Below, piece by piece: positions 32,368 to 41,016 of a stretch of 64,000 nt of DNA. The notes below the pieces were generated by a model. The model made no database searches. It was given only the letters and a program-made list of their open reading frames with translations, and had not been told where the DNA came from. The translations under genes and the position numbers were made by a program. The stretch lies in assembly GCA_036389295.1 (NCBI GenBank), contig DASVQB010000022.1:1-64000 (forward strand). The letters are read 5' to 3'. The stretch comes from AC-37 sp036389295 (GTDB taxonomy: Bacteria; Actinomycetota; Thermoleophilia; Solirubrobacterales; Thermoleophilaceae). Within the stretch, counting starts at the first letter, position 1; each line of letters begins with the position of its first letter.

Positions 32368-35300
32368 CTACGGCGTTACGACGTCGATCCGCTTGAGCGC
32401 GAAGCTCGAGTCGAGGTCGCCGTCGTTGACCCTGAACGCGACCGACCTGAACGCCGACTGGTTGTCCCCGGAGTGGCGGAACCTGATCGAGCGCAGGGCC
32501 GCCTCGTAGTCGGCGACCGAGGCCGTTCCGGCGAGGTCCAGGACGCCCACGCCCGGGTCGAACGAGCCCGAGATCCCGGGCTGGTCGACGTAGACCAGCT
32601 CGTCGCCCGGCTCGAAGCCCTCGATCTGCACGCGGCCGCCCTCGAGGTTCGCGTCGTCGGCGTCGGTCACGGTCAGCGCGTCGTCGACCACGACCCCGGT
32701 CTCGTCGCCCAGCCTGTAGGAGGTCGATCCCTCCGAGGTCGTCACGACGGGCGCCTGGTCGTTCCGCGCGGTGACGGCGATCGTCTTGGTCGCGGTGTTC
32801 GAGTCCGCGTCGCCGTCGTTCACCTGGAACGCGACCGTCTTGAACTCCGCCGACGGGTTGCCGGTGCTGAAGTACCCGACCGAGCGCAGGGCCGCCTGGT
32901 AGTCGGCCACGGACGCGCTGCCGCTCAGGGCGAGGACGCCGGTCTCGGCGTTGTAGATGCCGAAGATGCCCGCCTGGTCCTCGAACGTGAGCGCGTCGCC
33001 GTCCTCGTAGCCGGACGAGATCCGGACCGTCGCGCTCTCGATGTTCGCGTCGTCGAGGTCGGACACGGTCACGGCGGAGTCCACGGTCGTGGGCGGGTCG
33101 CCCTCGGCGTAGGCCGTCGGGCCGTCGGAGGTCGTCACGGCGGGCGCCAGGTTCGGGGGCGGGGGCGGCGGCGGGACGACGGTGATCGCCTTCGTCGCGG
33201 CGTCCGAGTCCGCGGTCCCGTCGCTCACCCTGAACTCGACCGTCTTCGATGCCTGCGACGGGTTGCCCGTGCTGAAGTACCCGACCGAGCGCAGGGTCGC
33301 CTGGTAGTCGGCGACCGAGGCCCTGCCGGCCATGGTCAGGACGCCGGACTCGGGGTTGTAGACGCTGTTGATGCGGCCCCGGTCCTCGACCGTGAGCAGG
33401 TCGCCTTCCTCGAAGCCGGACGAGATCCGGACCGTCGCGCTCTCGAGGTTCGCGTCGTTGGCGTCGGACACGGTCAGGGCGGAGTCCACGGCCGTGGACG
33501 GGCCGCCCTCGGAGTAGGCGGTCGGGCCCGGCGACGTGGTCACGACGGGAGCCTCGTTCGTCTGGTTGATCTCGACGTCGCGCGTGGCCACGTTCGACGC
33601 GGCCGACTCCGAGTCCACGACCTGGAACGAGATCGTCCGGGTCGCGGTCGACGGGTTGGCCGAGCTGTTCTCGTACGTCACCGAGCGCAGCGCGGACTGG
33701 TAGTCCGCCACCGACGCCGTGCCGGTCAGCGTGAGCGTCCCGGTCGCGTCGTCGTAGGAGCCGGCGATCCCGTCCTGGGCCGTGAACGCCAGGCCGTCCT
33801 CGGCCGCGATGAAGTTCGAGCTGATTCGGATCGTGGCGCCCGAGAGGGCCGAGTCCGGGTCGCTCACCCTGATCTCGTCGTCGACCGCCTCCGGGCCGTC
33901 GCCCGTCGTGTACGGGAGCGCGCTCTCGGTCGTCTCGAGGGTCGGCGCCTGGTTCCCGGCCGTGACCTCGACGTCCTTGGTCGCCGGAGCGGAGTCCAGC
34001 TCGCCGTCGCCGACCACGAACTCGACCGTCTTCGGGGTCGACGGGTCAGCGGCGGTCGTCTGGAACGCGATCGAGCGCAGCGCCTCCTGGTAGTCGGCCA
34101 CCGAGGCCGTGCCGGTCAGCGTCAGGACGCCCGTGCCGGTGTCGTAGACGCCGGAGATCCCGTTCTGGTTCACGAACACCAGGTCGTCGCCCGACTGGAA
34201 GCCGGCGCTGATCCGCACCCGACCGCCCTCGAGGTTCGTGTCGTCGACGTCGGCCACCGTCAGCGACCCGTCGACCTGGGCCGCGAGACCGCCCTGCCTG
34301 TAGGAGGTGCTCCCCGGCGAGGTGCTCACGACCGGTGCGTCGTCGGTGCCCGAGAGGGCGATGTCGCGGGTGGCGACGCTCGAGGTCGCCCCGCCCGTGT
34401 CGGTGGCCTGGAACGAGACCGTCTTCGTGCCCGACGGGTTGTCCGAGCCGTTCTCGTACGTCACCGACCGCAGCGCGGCCTGGTAGTCGGCGACCGACGC
34501 GGTGCCGCTCAGGGTCAGCGTGCCGGTCGCGTCGTCGTAGACGCCCGTGATGGCCGCCGTGTTCGCGAACGCGAGCTCGTCGTCGGCCTGGACGAAGTTC
34601 GACGTGACCTGGACGGTCGCGCCCTGGAGCTGCGCCGAGTCGGGATCGCTCGCGGCGATGCCGGAGTCGACGGCCACGGCGCCGTCGCCCTCGGTGTACG
34701 AGAGCGCGGTGTCGGTCGTGTCGAGGGCCGGCGGGTCGTTGACCGCCGCGACGCAGATCTGCTTCGTGGCCGGCGCCGAGTCGCCGCCGGCGTCGTTCAC
34801 GGTGAACTCGACGTCCTTCGTCGCGGACGGGTCGTCGCTCGACAGGTTCCGGAAGCGGACGCTCCGCAGCGCGGCCTGGTAGTCGGCGACCGACGCGGTG
34901 CCGCTCAGGGTGAGCACGCCCGTCGAGCCGTCGTAGGAGCCGCTGATCCCGTTCTGGTCCGTGAACAGGAGCTCGTCCCCGTTCTCGAAGTTGGCCGCGA
35001 TCCGGACCCGGGCGCTGTCGAGGGTCGTGTCGTCGGGATCGGACACCGTGAGCTGGCCGTCGACCGCGACGGCGGGGGCCTGCTCGCCGTAGGCCGTGCA
35101 GCCGGGCGAGGCCGTCACCGTGGACGGGACGCCGCGCGGGACGACCCTGATGCTGACCTTCCCCGCCTTGCTGTCGACCTGCCCGTCGTTGGTCACGAAG
35201 AAGAAGTGGTCGGGCCCGAGGCGGTTCGGGTCCGGCGTGTAGGTCACGTTCGGCGGCTGACCCGACAGCGTGCCGTGGTTGGGCTGCTTGACGATGCGGA

Positions 35301-35763
35301 ACGTGATCGGGTCGCCGTCGGGGTCGGAGCCGGTCAGCGTGATGTTCTTGGGCGAGTTCTGCTTGACCGTCACGGACCGGTCGTTGGCCGTCGGCCGCGA
35401 GTTGGCGGACGTGGGCGACGCGCTCTTCGCGAGCGAGGCGCTGCCGAACAGCGGATCGGCGGCCGCGGCCCGCGCGTGGACGCGGCCCTTCGACGACCGG
35501 TGGCGCTTCGCGCTCGGCAGGGAGGCGAGCGCCCTTCCGTTCGCGAGCGGCCGCGAGGCGGTCGCCGCCGAGAGCTTCACCTTCCCGCTCTTCGCGCCCA
35601 CCTGCGCGATCGGGCCCCAGTGCGGGTAGGACTGGAACGGGCCGGAGCCCTGACCCGCGTCGGCGGCCGCCGCGAGCGCCACGACCAGCACGAGCGCCGG
35701 CAGCAGCAGCCAGCGAACGGCCATGGAGGACGTGAGGCGCGACGGATCGCTGAAGCGAGTCAT
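32368..35763 (-). CDS. Large secreted repeat protein (adhesin-like, seven ~128-residue repeats)
   Basis: An 1131-residue protein with a signal sequence (WLLLPALVLVVALAAAADA) and an Arg/Ser-rich stretch. One cadherin/tandem-95-like Ig domain follows (NITLTGSDPDGDPITFRIVK to VTNDGQVDS), then seven repeats of about 128 residues. Each repeat has a VDxxLTVSDxDD start, a GISGxYD turn and the hallmark GTASVADYQAALRSV. Acidic DxD motifs suggest calcium-stabilised beta-sandwiches, as in large bacterial adhesins. Repeats 5 and 6 are joined by a run of seven prolines. No LPxTG or membrane anchor is seen at the end (RIDVVTP). GGGAGA precedes the ATG. Confidence 0.82.
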   Translation of the reverse strand: MTRFSDPSRLTSSMAVRWLLLPALVLVVALAAAADAGQGSGPFQSYPHWGPIAQVGAKSGKVKLSAATASRPLANGRALASLPSAKRHRSSKGRVHARAAAADPLFGSASLAKSASPTSANSRPTANDRSVTVKQNSPKNITLTGSDPDGDPITFRIVKQPNHGTLSGQPPNVTYTPDPNRLGPDHFFFVTNDGQVDSKAGKVSIRVVPRGVPSTVTASPGCTAYGEQAPAVAVDGQLTVSDPDDTTLDSARVRIAANFENGDELLFTDQNGISGSYDGSTGVLTLSGTASVADYQAALRSVRFRNLSSDDPSATKDVEFTVNDAGGDSAPATKQICVAAVNDPPALDTTDTALSYTEGDGAVAVDSGIAASDPDSAQLQGATVQVTSNFVQADDELAFANTAAITGVYDDATGTLTLSGTASVADYQAALRSVTYENGSDNPSGTKTVSFQATDTGGATSSVATRDIALSGTDDAPVVSTSPGSTSYRQGGLAAQVDGSLTVADVDDTNLEGGRVRISAGFQSGDDLVFVNQNGISGVYDTGTGVLTLTGTASVADYQEALRSIAFQTTAADPSTPKTVEFVVGDGELDSAPATKDVEVTAGNQAPTLETTESALPYTTGDGPEAVDDEIRVSDPDSALSGATIRISSNFIAAEDGLAFTAQDGIAGSYDDATGTLTLTGTASVADYQSALRSVTYENSSANPSTATRTISFQVVDSESAASNVATRDVEINQTNEAPVVTTSPGPTAYSEGGPSTAVDSALTVSDANDANLESATVRISSGFEEGDLLTVEDRGRINSVYNPESGVLTMAGRASVADYQATLRSVGYFSTGNPSQASKTVEFRVSDGTADSDAATKAITVVPPPPPPPNLAPAVTTSDGPTAYAEGDPPTTVDSAVTVSDLDDANIESATVRISSGYEDGDALTFEDQAGIFGIYNAETGVLALSGSASVADYQAALRSVGYFSTGNPSAEFKTVAFQVNDGDADSNTATKTIAVTARNDQAPVVTTSEGSTSYRLGDETGVVVDDALTVTDADDANLEGGRVQIEGFEPGDELVYVDQPGISGSFDPGVGVLDLAGTASVADYEAALRSIRFRHSGDNQSAFRSVAFRVNDGDLDSSFALKRIDVVTP

Positions 35764-35953
35764 GAGGGTCTCCCGTTCGGGTGTGACGGCGAGTCCAGCG
35801 GTGTGGCGACCGTTCGCCGTGGGCCGCGGTCCACACTAAGCGCGCCCCCCGGGCCCCGTCAAGAACTTTCTTCCGCGGGGCCGGAACGGGCCGGCCCGGC
35901 CCCCTAGGGCTCGGCGCCCGGAGGAGCGGCGTTCCTGGCTCCGCGACGCCCGC

Positions 35954-37288
35954 TCACAGCGTCCCCCGCGCCACCACCGTCGAGCTACGCATGTTGAACC
36001 CGACCCAGCGGTAGCGCTGCCAGATCACCGCGACCTGGCCGCGCTCGTTGGCGTCGACGTGCGCCTCGCGGTCGAGGCTCGCGACCGGCCCCGACACGAC
36101 CCGCGAGGGGCCGAACCGGCCGTCCGGCGCCGAGACCGCCACCCTGATCTCGCCCTCCTCGATCGACGTCGAGTCGTGGTCCTGGTCGGTCCACGCGACC
36201 ACGGCTCGGCCCCTGCCGTCGATCGCCACGTCCGGGTCGTTGCTCTCGACCCGCCCGACGCCGGAGAGCAGCTGCGGCCCGACGATCGTCCCGTCGCGGC
36301 GCCGGACCAGCGCGTGCACGTCCTGGTCGCTCGTCCACGCGAACACCGCGTCGCCGGCCTCGTCGATCGCGCCTCGCATCGGTGTGAAGCCGTCGATCGG
36401 GGTGCTGAACGTGCGCGTCGCGCCGAACCTCCGGCCGCGCCGCCGCGCGATCACGCTGAGCTCGGACACGGCGCTGTCCGCCCACGCCGCCACCTGCGAG
36501 CCGCCCGACGCCGTCAGCACCGGCGCCATGCCGAGGTGCTGCCCGAAGCTCTCCCCGTACGTGTCGGTCGCGACCTCGCGCGCTGCCCCCGCGCGGCCGG
36601 CGCGCGGGCCGGACTCGGTCGACCAGAGCGCGACCGAGGTGGTGGGAGGGCCGGGGCCGTAGATCGGCCAGGTCCACACCACGCGGTCGCCGGCCATCGG
36701 ACCGGGCATGGCGCCCTGCCTGCCGCGGCCGGCCTTCGATCCCGGCACGCCGCCGCGGTAGGCGAGCCTCCCGCCGGCAGGCCCGGAGTGGAACCGCGGC
36801 AGGCTGCCCTTCCGGGAGTCCTTGCGCCACGCGGCGACGACGGTCCCGAGCGGCCCGATCGCGAGGGCGTCCATGTTCGCGTCGCGGTCGCGGAACAGCT
36901 CGGTGCTCCGCCTCTGGAAGCAGTGGCCCGCGGCGGCGGACACGAGCCTGAACGAGGGCAGGCGGTCCTGGTCGTAGAAGGCGACGGCGACGGCTCCGGC
37001 GCGGTTCGAGGTCCAGCGGTAGACGAACGTGCGCTCGTCGAGCTCGGGCACGCGGCAGCGACCGACCTGCTTCGAGTCGAGCCCGTAGCGGACGATGTCG
37101 TGCTTCGCGCCGACCTTCCTCGAGAGCAGGAGCCGACCGGAGGCGTCGACCCGGAGCCCGGCCCGGTTGGGGGTGTAGAGGTCGTCGCCGAGGTCGACCG
37201 GCGCGCGCCAGCTCGCCCCCTGCGCGGGGGCGGCCGCGGCCAGCACGACGCCGGCCGTGACGGCCGCCCTGCGGATCGCTCCCGTCAC
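35954..37288 (-). CDS. Secreted beta-propeller-like protein of unknown function
   Basis: A 444-residue protein with a signal peptide (AAVTAGVVLAAAAPAQGA). The mature part has repeated strand motifs such as AVAVAFYDQD, GTVVAAWRKD, AVFAWTSDQD, AVVAWTDQDH and VAVIWQRY, spaced like blades of a sialidase/WD-type propeller. No catalytic residues can be assigned. A related repeat style (VAIADRGRAVASWLND) occurs in the protein at 50562-52505, so both may belong to one lineage-specific family. Confidence 0.6.
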   Translation of the reverse strand: MTGAIRRAAVTAGVVLAAAAPAQGASWRAPVDLGDDLYTPNRAGLRVDASGRLLLSRKVGAKHDIVRYGLDSKQVGRCRVPELDERTFVYRWTSNRAGAVAVAFYDQDRLPSFRLVSAAAGHCFQRRSTELFRDRDANMDALAIGPLGTVVAAWRKDSRKGSLPRFHSGPAGGRLAYRGGVPGSKAGRGRQGAMPGPMAGDRVVWTWPIYGPGPPTTSVALWSTESGPRAGRAGAAREVATDTYGESFGQHLGMAPVLTASGGSQVAAWADSAVSELSVIARRRGRRFGATRTFSTPIDGFTPMRGAIDEAGDAVFAWTSDQDVHALVRRRDGTIVGPQLLSGVGRVESNDPDVAIDGRGRAVVAWTDQDHDSTSIEEGEIRVAVSAPDGRFGPSRVVSGPVASLDREAHVDANERGQVAVIWQRYRWVGFNMRSSTVVARGTL

Positions 37289-37323
37289 GCTCCCAGCCTA
37301 GGCGCGCGGACCGGCGCGCCGCC

Positions 37324-38892
37324 TCACCGCACGACCCGCACCGCCGCGCGCCCGCAGGCGAACCCGGCGTGGCATCCGCGCGGCCGGTACCCGCGCGCGT
37401 GCGTGAACCGCTGCACGATCGTCACCCGGCCCCTCGCGTTGGTCGTGCCGACCTCGTTGGCGAAGCGGACGCGCGCGCCGGCGAGCCGGTGGACCCGGCC
37501 GGCTGCCCGGTAGGTCGCCAGGAAGCGGAACCGCACGGCCCGCCCGAACCGCGCGCGTGCGGGCACGACCGACAGCCGGATCCGAGGCCGCGCGGGGCGG
37601 GCGGGCGCCGCGCCGGCGCCCGAGGCCGACGGCGCGCAGCCGCGCGACTCGAACTCCGCCTTGGTGGTGTGCCTTCCGACCGGCAGGTATTCGCCGACGA
37701 CGGCCCGCTCGGTGCCCGGCTCGGACACGCGCTGGATCGCCTGGGCGAACGAGACCGACGGGAGCATGTGGCGCAGGATCAGCAGGCCGTCGGGCTGGAC
37801 GCCCCACGCGATCCAGCTCGTCCCGCACTCCGGCGTCGCGTTGGCCGGGCGGTCGCCCGGCGTGCTCATCACGAGCCTGAAGCGGCCGCTCGGGTCGGTC
37901 CGCACCTGCTCGTCGTAGACGCAGTCGATCACCCGCTGGCTCGCGACCTCGTTCTCGCACAGCGACCAGTACCGCACCTGCCCGCCCTCCATCACGCGGC
38001 GGCCGTCGAGCGTCCTCGGCGTGACGGGCGCGCGCCCCTCGACCACCAGAACCGGCCCGACGCCGCGGTTCGCCGACGCGATCGTGTACGCGTTGTCGAC
38101 GTTCGACAGGAACCCGCCGAGCCGCTCGCGCGGGACGACCGCCTCGCGCACGGCGGCGGCCGGCGTGGCCTGCGCCGGGTAGCTGAACGCCTGGAAGTAG
38201 TTGAAGAACGCCTCCCAGCGGATCGGGTCCTCGACGGTCGGGTCGCGCGGGTCGGCTCCCGGCCCGTCGGCGTTGGCGTGGAACGCCTCAACGGCCTGGT
38301 TCGCCCCGGTGTCCGCGCGCGACTCGCAGGTCGCGGGCTGGTCGAGCTCCCGCCCCGACGGCAGCCGCATCGACACCTCGGGGAGCCCGACGCCGCCGGA
38401 CACGTCGCGCCCCGAGTCGGCCACGTAGACGCGGTAGATGATCACGCCCACCGCGCTCGGCTGCCCGCCGGCGTTCAGGTAGATCGTGTTGGGCTCGCGC
38501 CGGTCGGGTCGGGCGCCGGACACGACGCGGACGGTGTAGCCGCGGCCCGCGACGTCACGCTGGGCGCCCGCCGCGAACGGGTTCGACGAGCCGGCGTCGG
38601 GCGCGACGTCGACGTCGGCGAGCCCGTCGGTCGGCTGGGCGGCGGCGTCGTAGACGTTGAACGACATGTACCGCGCGTGCGGGTAGCGGCCCCGGAGGAC
38701 CAGCTCGGCGCCCGGCGGGAGCGGGAACGACGAGACCCAGTAGCGCGCGCCGAGGTCCGGGTAGGCGATGTTCGTGCTGCGCGTGCCGCCCTGCCAGAAG
38801 CAGTCGCGCTGCTCCTGCGCGGTCGCGGGCTGCGCGCCGGCGAGGGCCGCGAGGAGGGCGATCGGCGCAGCCAGCTTCGTCCCCACGCCCAT
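37324..38892 (-). CDS. Secreted protein of unknown function
   Basis: A 522-residue protein with a signal peptide (LAAPIALLAALAGAQPATAQ) and six or more cysteines in the mature part. A repeated theme is ARYWVSSFPLPPGAELVLRG and ARYMSFNVYDAAAQPTDGLA, beta-rich and reminiscent of DUF1214/DUF1254-like surface proteins, but I cannot assign a family. The C-terminal 90 residues are an Arg-rich Ig-like domain (IRLSVVPARARFGRAVRFRF, RVRFANEVGTTNARGRVTI). ATG 38892 is chosen because the signal peptide follows at once. Confidence 0.6.
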   Translation of the reverse strand: MGVGTKLAAPIALLAALAGAQPATAQEQRDCFWQGGTRSTNIAYPDLGARYWVSSFPLPPGAELVLRGRYPHARYMSFNVYDAAAQPTDGLADVDVAPDAGSSNPFAAGAQRDVAGRGYTVRVVSGARPDRREPNTIYLNAGGQPSAVGVIIYRVYVADSGRDVSGGVGLPEVSMRLPSGRELDQPATCESRADTGANQAVEAFHANADGPGADPRDPTVEDPIRWEAFFNYFQAFSYPAQATPAAAVREAVVPRERLGGFLSNVDNAYTIASANRGVGPVLVVEGRAPVTPRTLDGRRVMEGGQVRYWSLCENEVASQRVIDCVYDEQVRTDPSGRFRLVMSTPGDRPANATPECGTSWIAWGVQPDGLLILRHMLPSVSFAQAIQRVSEPGTERAVVGEYLPVGRHTTKAEFESRGCAPSASGAGAAPARPARPRIRLSVVPARARFGRAVRFRFLATYRAAGRVHRLAGARVRFANEVGTTNARGRVTIVQRFTHARGYRPRGCHAGFACGRAAVRVVR

Positions 38893-38947
38893 ACGAGGCC
38901 AGGGTACCTGCGCTAAGAGCGGGGTCGGTGGAGCCGATAAGTCCCCC

Positions 38948-39169
38948 GTGGACGAGCACCGGCGCGTGGAGCAGTGGGCGGACGCGATGCTCGAGCGGCA
39001 TCGGACGGCTCCGCCCGACGGCCCGTCGATCGAGGACGACCTGTTCGCCGAGGCGATCGAGCGCAATCGCAGGCGTCACGCGGGCCTGGCGAAGGTGGAC
39101 GCCGTCGTCTCGGTGATCGGTCTCGTCCTCGCGTGCGTGGGCGGCTTCGTCTGGCTCGAGATGTTCTAG
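38948..39169 (+). CDS. Small single-pass membrane protein
   Basis: A 73-residue protein from GTG 38948: a charged N-terminal half (VEQWADAMLERHRTAPPDG) and one C-terminal membrane helix (AVVSVIGLVLACVGGFVWLE). It is divergent from the secreted protein at 37324-38892. Unknown function; a weak GGAG lies upstream. Confidence 0.5.
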   Translation: MDEHRRVEQWADAMLERHRTAPPDGPSIEDDLFAEAIERNRRRHAGLAKVDAVVSVIGLVLACVGGFVWLEMF

Positions 39170-39191
39170 GGCCGGGGGCTCCGGATCGGCG

Positions 39192-39803
39192 CTAGGGAGG
39201 CGCCTCCGGACCGGCGGCGCCGGCGCCGAGGAACCGGCGCCTGATCGCCCGCGCCGCGCGCCCGATCCGGCGCGCGAGGAAGACCACGAGCGCCGCGCCC
39301 GCGGCCAGCAGCAGGACGGCCGCGATCGCCGCGGGGACCGGGTGCTCCAGCGCCAGCAGCACGACGCCGGCCACGAGGCCGTCCTCGACGAGGCTCACGA
39401 GCACGTTCGACGCCGGCTCGGGCGAGGCGTTCACCCCGAGCCGCAGCCCCGCCTTGACCGCGTGGCTCGCCAGCGCCATCGCGCCCGAGCCGCCGCCCGC
39501 GAGGACCTCTTCGATCCCGGCCGACCCGGCGTCGCCCGAGACCGCCACGCCCACGAGGCTGCCGACGGCGGGCCGGATGGCGGTGTGGACGGAGTCCCAG
39601 GCGCTGTCGAGGTAGGGGACCTTGTCGACCACGAACTCGACGGCGAACAGCGCGAGCGCCGCGGCCAGCACCCAGTCCGACTGGAGCTCGGACGGCACCC
39701 TGTCCCAGCCGGCGCGCCCGAGGACCGACATCAGCGCCACGGTGAGGTAGGCGTTCACGCCCGAGGCCCAGCCCGTGCTGACCACCGTCGCGACGAGGTC
39801 CAC
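39192..39803 (-). CDS. DUF4126-family membrane protein
   Basis: A 203-residue protein resembling DUF4126, a membrane family of unknown function. Characteristic parts are TGWASGVNAYLTVALMSVLG at the start, VEFVVDKVPYLDSAWDSVHT and AIRPAVGSLVGVAVSGD. A glycine-rich loop (EEVLAGGGSGAMALASHAVK) follows, then two C-terminal helices and a basic tail. GTG 39803 gives the expected family start. Longer upstream extensions are Arg/Pro-rich and unlikely. Confidence 0.78.
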   Translation of the reverse strand: MDLVATVVSTGWASGVNAYLTVALMSVLGRAGWDRVPSELQSDWVLAAALALFAVEFVVDKVPYLDSAWDSVHTAIRPAVGSLVGVAVSGDAGSAGIEEVLAGGGSGAMALASHAVKAGLRLGVNASPEPASNVLVSLVEDGLVAGVVLLALEHPVPAAIAAVLLLAAGAALVVFLARRIGRAARAIRRRFLGAGAAGPEAPP

Positions 39804-40075
39804 GGCTGGAGCTTCCCACCCGCCGCGCGGGGGACCTTCCCCGGCCGGCTGGCGGGCGGCGGTCGCGGCCCCGCGATCGTTGCCGAGATTCGGCGTCGCT
39901 TGCCGACTTTCGGGGCGTCGTTGCGGTGACGGCGCAGCCACGGCCCCGGAGCCGGCGTTCGTTGCGGCGCCGGCTCGGCCGGCCTGCTAATCCCACTGGT
40001 CCAAGCTCATGGAGCTGGGCTCGCGGCTGCCGTTGGAACGTCGGGGGTAGGTCCCCCGACAGCGGCCTCGATGTG

Positions 40076-40089
40076 CGAACATATGTTCG
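40076..40089. promoter_or_regulatory. LexA (SOS) box-like palindrome
   Basis: CGAACATATGTTCG is a perfect 14-base palindrome that fits the Gram-positive/actinobacterial LexA consensus CGAAC-N4-GTTCG. It ends one base before the ATG of the LuxR gene at 40091, so bound LexA would block initiation of transcription or translation start-up directly. Confidence 0.7.
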
Positions 40090-40090
40090 T

Positions 40091-40741
40091 ATGGGACATC
40101 CGGGACGCCGCTTGGTGGGGATAGCGATCATCGGCGGGAGCAGGCTCTACCGCGAGTCGCTCCAGCGCGTCCTGAACGAGGCGGACGGCCTCGCCGTCGT
40201 CGGCACCGCCTCCTCGCTCGAGGAGGGCGTCGGCCTGGTGGAGCAGCTGCGCCCCGAGGTGCTGGTCGTCGACCTCGAGTGGGACCGCGACCTCCCCCGG
40301 CTCGCCTCGATGCGCGACCTGCGCCCGCGCGCCCGGATCGTGGTGCTGGGCGTCGACGACGAGGAGGCGACGGTCGTGGCGTGCGCCGAGGCGGGCGTGG
40401 TCGGGTACCTCCCGAGCGACACGACGGCGACCGAGCTGGTCGACGCCCTCGAGCGGGTCGGCAGGGGCGAGCTGGTCTGCCCGCCGCGCACCGTCGAGAC
40501 GCTCCTCCGCTGGCTCTCCCGCCGCGCCGACCGCCCGGCCCACTCGCTGCTGAACGACCTGACGAGGCGCGAGCGCGAGGTCGTCGAGCTCATCCGCCTC
40601 GGCCTCTCGAACAAGCAGATCGCGGAGCGCCTGTGCATCCAGGTCGCGACCGTGAAGAGCCACGTCCACTCCGTCCTCGTGAAGCTCAACGTCGAGCGGC
40701 GCGCCGAGGTGGCGGCGCTCATGCACGACGCCGGCGCCTGA
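40091..40741 (+). CDS. LuxR/NarL-family regulator, likely SOS-controlled
   Basis: A 216-residue protein with a receiver-like domain (IAIIGGSRLYRESLQRVLNE; phospho-acceptor-position Asp in VLVVDLEWD) and a C-terminal LuxR HTH (LTRREREVVELIRLGLSNKQ, then VATVKSHVHSVLVKLNV). The acidic pocket (usually DD/DE after strand 1) reads GGS and the conserved Lys reads PSD, so phosphorylation is doubtful. ATG 40091 starts just before the fold. A LexA-like palindrome overlaps the region where a Shine-Dalgarno should be, and none is seen, so the mRNA may be leaderless. Confidence 0.85.
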   Translation: MGHPGRRLVGIAIIGGSRLYRESLQRVLNEADGLAVVGTASSLEEGVGLVEQLRPEVLVVDLEWDRDLPRLASMRDLRPRARIVVLGVDDEEATVVACAEAGVVGYLPSDTTATELVDALERVGRGELVCPPRTVETLLRWLSRRADRPAHSLLNDLTRREREVVELIRLGLSNKQIAERLCIQVATVKSHVHSVLVKLNVERRAEVAALMHDAGA

Positions 40742-41016
40742 GGTCGCGCCCGGCCGCACCGCCCGCTGGGCCGGCGGCACCGCCCCCCGCCCGCCGCTCA
40801 GGAACGCCGAACCGCAATGCACCGTTTCCTCATTTGGATCTAGACCCTCCGCGGCGAAAGATCCATCCTTGGACCGATGACAACGGAAGCCGGAGACGCG
40901 ACAGTGGCCGGGCCGAATGGACCGTTCGATGACAGACGGCTCCGATCCCAGCACGGCGCGAACCCCAGCGCCGCGGGGAGGGACGGCTGCGGTGCCGCCC
41001 GAGGGAGGTCCCCAGC

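Noticed and set aside
32218..35907. A 1229-codon open frame on the plus strand opposite the adhesin gene
   Set aside because: It is Arg/Gly/Val/Asp-rich with no domains and mirrors the repeat structure of the real minus-strand gene; long antisense frames are expected at this GC content.
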